This document shows, piece after piece, positions 45,702 through 52,418 of a DNA stretch of 64,000 bases. This DNA is from Gemmataceae bacterium (GTDB lineage Bacteria; Planctomycetota; Planctomycetia; Gemmatales; Gemmataceae). Both the position numbers and the translations under genes were made by a program. Under the pieces are notes generated by a model that ran no database searches, had not been told where the DNA came from, and saw nothing but the letters and a program-made list of their open reading frames with translations. The stretch is taken from NCBI GenBank assembly GCA_019636445.1, contig JAHBXO010000002.1, positions 239,630 through 303,629 of the forward strand. The letters run 5' to 3'. The first letter of the stretch is position 1. Each line of letters starts with the position of its first letter.

Positions 45702-48215
45702 CTACCGCCCGGCGGTCGATGAACTGATTCCCGTGCCGCGGTTGGCCGCCGCGGGCTCCGCTCCGACGTTGCGTTCCGCCTCCGGTGACTGGCTTGGCTC
45801 GGACGGACCTGCGGCCAAACGAAAGCCGAGGATCTCGACCCGGCTCTCTGGCATGTCCCCGCCCCGGATCCACGCACTACAACTCTTAGCCATGGCGTTC
45901 CAGCATCCGCCTCGATACACTCGGTACATGCCACTTACTGGACCAATTGGATCCTTCGCCTCAGCACCATTCAGATCGTTAACATACGGTCCAATCCAAT
46001 CCGAACACCACTCCAACACGTTGCCGTGTATGTCGTGCAACCCCCATGGGTGGGGAAGAGGGGCCTTGTTCGCATAATCCCCCACCGCTGTCGTCCGATT
46101 CTTGAAGTCGCCCGGGTTCGAGGCGCCGTAGGGATGGTTCCTAAAGTTGGCCTCCCCTACGTTCAACGAATTGCCCCAGTAGAAAGGCGTTGTCGACCCG
46201 CCTCGGGCCGCATACTCCCATTGAGCCTCCGTGGGCAACTTCCCGCCGACCCACCAGGCGAAGCACCAAGCTTCCCACCAGTCCACATACACCACCGGGT
46301 GCTTCGCGATGTCCTTCTCCGTCTCCCACTCTCGCTCGTTCTCGTGGCCGGGGTCGAACAACTCGTACTGCTCGTTCGTCACCGCCGTCCGCCAGATTCG
46401 GAACCGCGAGAGCGATACGGAATGCAGAACTTCATTCGTCTGATGCCATTCTTCTGTTTCCGGCGATCCCATCTCGAACCGGCCCGTGTCGTTCGGTAGG
46501 GTGCTCCCCGGCTTGGCCAGTTCGACGAAGTCGGTCCGCAGATGTACCGCGACTTCATCGGTCATGCTCTGGAATTCCTTCTGCCACTTCGAGATGACCT
46601 CGTTCCCCTTCTTTGACTGCTCCAGCGACGGCCAACAGCGGTAAATCATCTCGCAGCAGCGAGTCGATTTGTGCTCGAACAGCACGCTCACCGCCGTGAA
46701 CCACTTGTCCGTCCGCACCGCCAGCGGCATCTCCACCAGGAACCCCCACAGCGGCGCGTACAAGCTCTTCTCGGTCTTCATTCGATTGTCGTAACGCCAC
46801 GACCTCAGCCGGTTCGCGTCGTCGTCGGTGGCATACCTGGCCAGCCACCACGCCGCGAGGAACTCCTGCAACGTGCGGTCGTGCCAGCGGAGACCGGAGT
46901 CCGTCGAGCGATCCAACAGGCAAAAATCCATCTTGGCGTTGAGCGAGGACAACGCCTTTAGCGCCGACTCCAAGTTCTCCGAAACTCGCCAGGCGTTGGG
47001 TACCTCCGCGTCGGTGAGCATCTGCTTCACCCCGCCCTTGCCATCTTTGCCATAGAGCAGTTGGGAAACGCCCTCCACTGGGATGTGCGACACGTTTGGC
47101 TTGAACGGTTTGTCTGGGTCCTGTCCCGGCTGCCGATGACAGTACATGGCATATGCGATGGCCGAGAGGAGATCGAGAGCCAGTGGCTGCTGCCAAGTTT
47201 CTGCTTTTTCCGGAGGCGCTTCGCTTTTCTTCAACTTGAGCCCGAGCCGTCGGGCATCTTCAGCGGCAAACCCATTCTCGACCATGTTGTCCACGGCCCC
47301 GGCGAACAGGTGCGACGCCGTTCGCAAGTTTTCGAGACGGTAATCGGTCAGCCGATCCGTCTCTTTGACACTTGCGGTGCTCGACGCCGGCTGCTTGCCG
47401 GCGATATCGCGGACATACTTAATGTTCCGAGGATTCTCCATCAGATCGTGGCCGGCCGGAGGCAGGCGCTTGTACAGCTTCGCCCCCTCCGCCCGCCGTG
47501 TCGCCGGTACCATCCCCTCCGGACCCAAGAGGAATTCACGCTCCGGCACGGCCAGCGGTTCGACGCGCACGAACTTCCACGCGGACTCGTCCGGCACGAC
47601 GAGCGATTTCCAATTGTCAAAGATAGCATGCGGACGGGCCGAGATCACGACCGGGCAGCCATCCCAGTTGCGGTTCGCCAGAAACTCCTGGACCAGTTGC
47701 AAGCCGTTCTCACTGGCCTGGTCGATGCTGTCGAAGAGGAAGGCGAACTGCCCCGACACCCGGCAGTCTTCGATGAGGTGCTTCCACTCCTCGGGATCGA
47801 TGTCTTGTCGCGCGTGGGGGGCACCCGACACTTCCCTCAAGAGCGTTTCGGACCAGAACGTTCTCAGGTCCCGCGCCTTCAGGCCGTCCAACTCGTACAG
47901 GAACGGCACCCGGTCCGCGAGCTTCAGTTGGTTCCGGAGGTACACGAGGTTCCAGCTCTTCCCGTACCCGCCCCGGCAGACCACCGCCAGCCGCTTGTAT
48001 TTGCCCGTGACGATGCCTTCGACGAGAGCTTTTCGTGTGATGTCCTTCCAGGGGTTATCGGGAAGTTCGTCGCCGCCGCGGCCCTTGTGGTGTTCGTGCC
48101 AGAATCGATCTCCGTCCAGGTACTTCTTGGCCGACTCACCGGGTGGAACGGTGAGAACAGACAACTTCTGGTCGAGGACAAACAGTTTTGGTGTCTGGGT
48201 ATCGGTGGTGGTCAT
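45702..48215 (-). CDS. NACHT/STAND NTPase fused to FGE-like domain, copy 2
   Basis: 837 residues. N-terminus LFVLDQKLSVL matches copy 1. Walker A CRGGYGKS (80-87) and Walker B FAFLFDSIDQ (about 158-167). The helical middle differs from copy 1. The C-terminal FGE-like domain carries GRFEMGSPE, AVTNEQYELFDP, HPVVYVDWWEAW, LPTEAQWEYA, GNVLEWCSDW, VYRGGCWNA and LGFRLA. The active-site Cys pair of FGE is again not in place. The reading frame runs past the point where copy 1 stops (TAG in copy 1, GAG here). It thus has 20-odd extra residues rich in Ala, Glu and Asn. Likely a second sensor of the same system. ATG 48215 has no strong ribosome site. Confidence 0.88.
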   Translation of the reverse strand: MTTTDTQTPKLFVLDQKLSVLTVPPGESAKKYLDGDRFWHEHHKGRGGDELPDNPWKDITRKALVEGIVTGKYKRLAVVCRGGYGKSWNLVYLRNQLKLADRVPFLYELDGLKARDLRTFWSETLLREVSGAPHARQDIDPEEWKHLIEDCRVSGQFAFLFDSIDQASENGLQLVQEFLANRNWDGCPVVISARPHAIFDNWKSLVVPDESAWKFVRVEPLAVPEREFLLGPEGMVPATRRAEGAKLYKRLPPAGHDLMENPRNIKYVRDIAGKQPASSTASVKETDRLTDYRLENLRTASHLFAGAVDNMVENGFAAEDARRLGLKLKKSEAPPEKAETWQQPLALDLLSAIAYAMYCHRQPGQDPDKPFKPNVSHIPVEGVSQLLYGKDGKGGVKQMLTDAEVPNAWRVSENLESALKALSSLNAKMDFCLLDRSTDSGLRWHDRTLQEFLAAWWLARYATDDDANRLRSWRYDNRMKTEKSLYAPLWGFLVEMPLAVRTDKWFTAVSVLFEHKSTRCCEMIYRCWPSLEQSKKGNEVISKWQKEFQSMTDEVAVHLRTDFVELAKPGSTLPNDTGRFEMGSPETEEWHQTNEVLHSVSLSRFRIWRTAVTNEQYELFDPGHENEREWETEKDIAKHPVVYVDWWEAWCFAWWVGGKLPTEAQWEYAARGGSTTPFYWGNSLNVGEANFRNHPYGASNPGDFKNRTTAVGDYANKAPLPHPWGLHDIHGNVLEWCSDWIGPYVNDLNGAEAKDPIGPVSGMYRVYRGGCWNAMAKSCSAWIRGGDMPESRVEILGFRLAAGPSEPSQSPEAERNVGAEPAAANRGTGISSSTAGR
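45831..45899 (-). other. Putative variable region (VR-like) of NACHT-FGE copy 2
   Basis: 23 codons between RGGCW and LGFRLA, the partner of 37942-38010. Many differences fall at codon positions 1 and 2, as adenine-directed mutagenesis of AAC codons would give, though some third positions also differ. The tail after it (45755-45830) is strongly conserved with copy 1. Confidence 0.4.
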
Positions 48216-48311
48216 GGGAATTCGATGGGGCGGAATCGGAGGACCGCCGTCAGAATACGACCGCGGCGGCGGGCCACCAAGTTATGGCCAGCCGCCGCTG
48301 CGAAGTGGGGT

Positions 48312-48503
48312 TCAGTCGCGATCCTGGATGGCGCGAAGGCGGGCGAGTTCTTCCGCTTTGCGGCGGTCAATCGCTTCCTGTTTACGATGCAGTTCGTTGA
48401 GATGCTCGGCCAGCTCCGCCGACGGGGCGAAAGTCGGTTCGGGTGGCGTCGAACGCGATTTCCCGGGTGCGGTCGGCGTCGGCTGCGGAGTCGTGGTGGT
48501 CAT
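48312..48503 (-). CDS. 63-residue acidic/helical protein overlapping the next gene
   Basis: ATG 48503 has a strong AGGAGG eight bases upstream. The product has a Thr-Pro-rich start and a helical, charged end (LAEHLNELHRKQEAIDRRKA). It lies 97 bases before the NACHT-FGE copy 2 start. It overlaps the last 122 bases of gene 48382-48870 in another frame, so at most one of the two uses of that segment is likely important. No family recognised. Confidence 0.5.
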   Translation of the reverse strand: MTTTTPQPTPTAPGKSRSTPPEPTFAPSAELAEHLNELHRKQEAIDRRKAEELARLRAIQDRD

Positions 48504-48870
48504 GGCGGACCTCCTGCGCGGAACCGGTGTTCGCCGCGGGAGCGTTCCGCAACTTCCGCAGTGCCGGCCAGAGTTGGGCCAGGTTTCGGGCCACGACGAC
48601 GTTGTCGTGTTTCCGCAGGCCGGCGAGGGCCGGGTCGTCGGGGAAGTACGAGTGAAGGCCGACGACGGCCCCCGCGATCGCCGCCCGTTCGGCGGCAAGG
48701 CGAGCGCCGGCGGCATCTGCGAATAACGGATGATCGAGATCGAAGAGGACGACGGCACCACCGATAACGGGGGCGAGCGCGCGGGGGTGAACGTGAATGT
48801 CCGCAATGCCGTAAGCGCGAGCCGCCGAGCGGTTCACTTCATCGCCGGAGACGTAGGTTGCGTTGGTCAT
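48382..48870 (-). CDS. Hypothetical protein at the head of the conflict cassette
   Basis: 162 residues from ATG 48870. The first ~110 residues look like a globular alpha/beta protein (VIGGAVVLFDLDHPLFADA, VGLHSYFPDDPALAGLRKHD, VVVARNLAQLWPAL). The last ~50 residues overlap another small gene and look like out-of-frame text, so the natural end may have been lost by a frameshift near 48530. No family recognised. It is preceded by leader element C. Divergent from gene 49072-50157. Confidence 0.55.
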   Translation of the reverse strand: MTNATYVSGDEVNRSAARAYGIADIHVHPRALAPVIGGAVVLFDLDHPLFADAAGARLAAERAAIAGAVVGLHSYFPDDPALAGLRKHDNVVVARNLAQLWPALRKLRNAPAANTGSAQEVRHDHHDSAADADRTREIAFDATRTDFRPVGGAGRASQRTAS

Positions 48871-49071
48871 GGACGTGCTCCTGGTTGGCCCGCGATCCGG
48901 CAGGCCGTCGGTGTGATGGGTTCCTCACACCAGCAGAAGACACGCAGGTCGGAGCAAACATCGCCTACAAACGAATTGCGATGCAAATCATTCGGCCGAA
49001 GAGGGGACTTGCTATTTAATGCGGGGGGTCGATAGTTTTTACCGAGTACCCGTGTAGAGAGAGCAACCCCA
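48871..49071. other. Divergent region between cargo and replication/integration modules
   Basis: The strand of genes switches here. It contains leader element C on the minus side and an AT-rich patch at about 48960-49060 on the plus side. No other gene seen. Confidence 0.4.
48910..48943 (-). promoter_or_regulatory. Leader element C (shared 21-base motif plus hairpin)
   Basis: Motif CCTCACACCAGCAGAAGACA plus C at 48923-48943 and an inverted repeat GGTGTGA/TCACACC at 48910-48931, 40 bases before the start of gene 48382-48870. Same arrangement as elements A and B near 37.2 and 37.7 kb. Confidence 0.5.
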
Positions 49072-50157
49072 ATGAGTCTGCTTCCACGGCCAAACAAGTA
49101 TTTGGACGATAAGCGGAATCTGGCCGCTCGACATGCCTGGTCCAGAGCCCATCAGCAGTACCTTGATTGGTTTAGGTGCATCAATTCGGCTAACGAACAT
49201 TTCGGGAAAGAGGGACGAATCCCCGACGAACTCCATTCTTGTTGGGTCAACATCTGGGCAAACGACTTCCACTTCCACCTCGATCTTCAACCGTGCCAGA
49301 CTCTTGCTGACCTTCAAGCCTTGCTTGAATTTTGCGTACTCCTCGACCGGATAGCATTTTTGTCGAAAACAGCGGATTCCGAGAGGGTCTACCGAGACCT
49401 CGAATTTACCCTCTACGATCGACCTTTCGTTTGCAACGGGGAAAGCCCTCGGCTGTTGAACTCGGTCGAGTTGGGACAAGACTTCCACGAAGGCCGATTC
49501 CCGCCCGGGTACGATGGCCCCAGGCCAATTGAGCAATTCCAAGAACCTATTCGCTCGTGGCAATCGTGTGCAGAAATACTGAAGCGTTTGGACTTTTTGG
49601 GCGACCGTAAACCCCTGACAAAGAAACAGCGAAATATCTTGTTTCGGATCGGCTTCCGGCGGCCCCCTTGGGCCAGAACGACCTTTGGAGAAGTTTGGGG
49701 GCACATCCGCACGCAGCTGCGGAACAGGCTTCAGGCCGCTATCGACTTCCTGGGAGTTAAACGGAACTTGCCACGCCCCCAACTCGACCACACGAGGCGA
49801 TTTGCTGACGATCTGAGAACTGTGAATAACTGGTTGTTGGAGGCACGGAAGGTTGCTCTTCCGGACGGACCTTTCGAACCATTTGGCTTTCAGTATCAAG
49901 ATGTCGAGATCGACTTTACGGATTCTCCTCTCCGGTTTCGATTGCTCTCGTTGCTCTGGGAATCTGGCAGCCCGCAACCGCACGCCTCTCGCGACGAGGG
50001 GGAGGTTCTCGAGGCTATTTGGCCGGACGACGACGAGGCGGAAGGGAATCTCAAGAACCTATGCGTGCAAGTGAACCGCTGTTTTGAGGAGGAAGGACTC
50101 GGACTGAGAATCCGCCGAAGGGCAGGCAAGATTCTACTTGAGCTAACAAATCGTTGA
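49072..50157 (+). CDS. Hypothetical protein with winged-helix-like C-terminus
   Basis: 361 residues. Base composition is lower in GC than the neighbours. The C-terminal ~90 residues (FRLLSLLWESGSPQPHASRD ... LEAIWPDDDEAEGNLKNLCV ... RRRAGKILLELTN) resemble a winged helix, like the C-terminal DNA-binding domains of some response regulators: helix, helix, then a strand pair. The N-terminal ~220 residues are unrecognised; two parts (KKQRNILFRIGFRRP and FGEVWGHIRTQLRNRLQAAI) are helical and basic. It is the first plus-strand gene of the island and could be a regulator of the conflict cassette or of replication. Confidence 0.6.
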   Translation: MSLLPRPNKYLDDKRNLAARHAWSRAHQQYLDWFRCINSANEHFGKEGRIPDELHSCWVNIWANDFHFHLDLQPCQTLADLQALLEFCVLLDRIAFLSKTADSERVYRDLEFTLYDRPFVCNGESPRLLNSVELGQDFHEGRFPPGYDGPRPIEQFQEPIRSWQSCAEILKRLDFLGDRKPLTKKQRNILFRIGFRRPPWARTTFGEVWGHIRTQLRNRLQAAIDFLGVKRNLPRPQLDHTRRFADDLRTVNNWLLEARKVALPDGPFEPFGFQYQDVEIDFTDSPLRFRLLSLLWESGSPQPHASRDEGEVLEAIWPDDDEAEGNLKNLCVQVNRCFEEEGLGLRIRRRAGKILLELTNR

Positions 50158-50347
50158 ATTCTCCCTCACATCTATCCCGCATCTATCCAGCCCCCGACTA
50201 GGCTGGGTCTCATTGATCGCACGCGGGGTGCGACCCAAAGCCCAATACTGAACGACGTCAAGTCATTTGGCACACCTGCCGGAAGACAGATGGCATCACG
50301 CACCCTCAGCGGTCTGCAACTACCCTCGATCGGGATGGAACACTCCC
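50158..50347. other. Intergenic gap
   Basis: 190 bases with no gene or hairpin recognised. Confidence 0.35.
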
Positions 50348-51352
50348 ATGATTTCGGAAAAACGACACATTGCGAATCGCGACAACGCGCGGCGATCAAC
50401 CGGCCCCTCGACTCCCGCCGGCTTGGCCACGGCTTCCGCCAATGCGATCTCCCACGGCCTGACGACCGCCCGACCGATCGTCCCGGGCGAGTCCGTAGAA
50501 GAGTGGCAAACGTATATCAACGGCGTCATCGTCCACTGGAAGCCGGACGGGACAATGGAGGTTGCTCTAGTTGAGCGGCTCGCCTTGCTGTTGTGGCGAT
50601 TGCGTCGAGTCGTCGCATACGAAACCGCGATAACGTCGGTCGGATTGGACGAGGCGGCGGTCATTCCGAAGTACGACGCCGACGACGAGGCTGAAGACAG
50701 CCGGAATCGGCGGACGGTCGTCAATGAGGCAAGCCGCGTTTATCGAGCCGAACAGAACCTTGACAAGATCCGGGAACGACAACAAGGAATGATCGCCGAG
50801 AACTGCGTCCTTCAACTCCTCGACGGTCAGCCTGACGAGTTGGGCCTTCAAGGCCGTCTCATCGGGAAAATGTTCGCCGTCCTGAATCGATTGCTGCAGC
50901 AGTCAAATCCGGGTGCGACCTTTGATTTTGCGACGACCTCATTCTTTCGCGGTCTCGGCGTGCCGGACGAGCATTGCAAGAAACCCTACTCGTGGCCCGG
51001 CTGGACTGTCGGACTGATGCGGATGGCGGTCGATCAGGTCGTGACGCTGTACAAAACGACGCTCAAAGATCTCCTAGACACCAGCGCGAATCTTCGAGCT
51101 GACGAAATCCGTGAAGCTGAAGCCAAAGTGGCCGAACTTCGTGAGAGAGTCGCGACTTCCGTCAGTCGTCGCGTCATGCGGGCTATGCTCCCGAACAAGG
51201 AATTGCTCGACAAGATCCAGCGTTACGAAGCGCACCTCGGCCGCCAACTGCAACAGACACTGAATTCGCTCGAACGTCTCCAAGCCGCCCGGGCTGGTCT
51301 GGACGTCCCCCCGCCCGCGGCGGCCACCGTCACGATCGATGACGGCAAGTAA
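50348..51352 (+). CDS. Planctomycete conserved hypothetical protein (SEKR/NRDNARRSTGP type)
   Basis: 334 residues from ATG 50348. Earlier in-frame codons lack a clear ribosome site. The opening SEKRHIANRDNARRSTGPST then TASANAISHGLT matches a family frequent in planctomycete genomes and mobile islands, usually beginning with a basic STGP motif. The middle is helical with heptads (LADEIREAEAKVAELRERVA-like), the end Ala/Pro-rich. It has no known function; the family's link with mobile DNA suggests a nucleic-acid-related role, but I cannot show it. Confidence 0.7.
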   Translation: MISEKRHIANRDNARRSTGPSTPAGLATASANAISHGLTTARPIVPGESVEEWQTYINGVIVHWKPDGTMEVALVERLALLLWRLRRVVAYETAITSVGLDEAAVIPKYDADDEAEDSRNRRTVVNEASRVYRAEQNLDKIRERQQGMIAENCVLQLLDGQPDELGLQGRLIGKMFAVLNRLLQQSNPGATFDFATTSFFRGLGVPDEHCKKPYSWPGWTVGLMRMAVDQVVTLYKTTLKDLLDTSANLRADEIREAEAKVAELRERVATSVSRRVMRAMLPNKELLDKIQRYEAHLGRQLQQTLNSLERLQAARAGLDVPPPAAATVTIDDGK

Positions 51353-51392
51353 CTGGCTTCGTTTCGCATTTTCGACTTTCTTGGAGGTGGTC

Positions 51393-52010
51393 ATGGGCGG
51401 ATATGGAAGCACACGGTGGGCCGGGCATCGGAAGAAAAACACGGTTGGATCGTGTCGTCAGATCGACATGAATGATTTATTCCGCCAAAGAACTGTCGCG
51501 CCAGGCTTGACGGGAACGATCACGTGGGGGGAGGGCGAGACGGCTACGAAGGCCACTTACGAGGTCCGTTCTCTTCCTGGTAGTCAACTTGCACTTGAAG
51601 TCCGTTACCCGCGAACACCGGGCTACGAGAAAACGGAAACGGTCAAATTGATAGTCCCTCTCGAATCGACCGCGGTCTTCAGTGGGCGGGTCCGGTGGTG
51701 GGGGCTGTGTCCATTGCGCCCGCGCGACAAACCATGTCGCCGACGGGTATCGAAGCTGTTCCAGCCGCACTATTACGGATCCGACTTCGGGTGTCGGCAT
51801 TGCCATTGTCTAACCTACGCCAGCTCTCAAGAGTTCGACCGTCGCGTCGAAAAATTGATCGCCAATCCCAAAGCGTTGCTCCATCGAGCTAACGACGGGG
51901 AGCAGAAGTCACCCGCCGAGTTGGGCCTCCTGCTGAAAGCGCTTGCGAAGTTGCAAGTCCTCTACGAAAAGTTTTCCATGATCCCCTCTACCGAAAGGAT
52001 GAACCCATGA
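51393..52010 (+). CDS. Mobile-element zinc-knuckle hypothetical protein
   Basis: 205 residues from ATG 51393, with GGAGG 8-12 bases ahead. The N-terminus MGGYGSTRWAGHRKKNTVGS then RQIDMNDLFR is typical of a family common on plasmids, phages and islands (MGG.GS.RW......V......DV). Four to six Cys/His (CPLRPRDKPCRRRV, CRHCHCLTY) suggest a zinc finger or ribbon. Role unknown, likely nucleic-acid binding. It overlaps the next gene by four bases (ATGA), so they are co-translated. Confidence 0.8.
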   Translation: MGGYGSTRWAGHRKKNTVGSCRQIDMNDLFRQRTVAPGLTGTITWGEGETATKATYEVRSLPGSQLALEVRYPRTPGYEKTETVKLIVPLESTAVFSGRVRWWGLCPLRPRDKPCRRRVSKLFQPHYYGSDFGCRHCHCLTYASSQEFDRRVEKLIANPKALLHRANDGEQKSPAELGLLLKALAKLQVLYEKFSMIPSTERMNP

Positions 52011-52222
52011 CCACGACTACCGCTCCCGCGCTTCTCGTGACGATCCGCGACCTGTCGGCCATGCTCTCCCGCTCCGTGGCCTCCCTTGAGCGCGACCAAG
52101 CAGCCGGAAGATTACCCACACCGACGAAACTCGGCGGCTCGAAGTTTTGGAAACGGGCCGAGATCCTGGCTTGGGTCGATGCAGGTTGTCCGGACCGGGT
52201 GATATGGGAGGCACGTAGTTAA
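52007..52222 (+). CDS. AlpA-like helix-turn-helix protein
   Basis: 71 residues. LLVTIRDLSAMLSRSVASLE is a MerR/AlpA-type HTH, followed by RLPTPTKLGGSKFWKRAEIL as the wing strand and AWVDAGCPDR as the last helix. Proteins of this kind act as excisionases or regulators of integrase genes on islands. It starts in an ATGA overlap with the zinc-knuckle gene. Confidence 0.85.
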   Translation: MTTTTAPALLVTIRDLSAMLSRSVASLERDQAAGRLPTPTKLGGSKFWKRAEILAWVDAGCPDRVIWEARS

Positions 52223-52418
52223 CTGACCTGAACGAAAATCGGCCGGGTTGTGATTCGAATCGGCATCCGGCGGTTCATCGCCGGAGAGGAAGCTGAAGAA
52301 GCACCGGCGCAATCGCGCCGAGTGAAACGAGAGACGCCACCGGCTTCGCGGGCCAGTGGCGTCGGTTCGACAGACGACGGACATCAAGGACCATCCCGAA
52401 CTACATCACGGAGTCGAA
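52223..52418. other. Intergenic gap before the primase-like gene
   Basis: 196 bases without a gene. An in-frame GTG at 52356 would lengthen the next gene by 21 codons but lacks a ribosome site. Confidence 0.35.

Noticed and set aside
37404..48870. A DGR reverse transcriptase or template repeat in the window
   Set aside because: I looked for a YxDD reverse transcriptase motif and a second copy of the variable blocks and found neither, so a complete DGR cannot be claimed here.
49039..49983. Minus-strand 314-codon frame opposite gene 49072-50157
   Set aside because: Shadow frame; the plus-strand gene has better start context and a winged-helix-like end.
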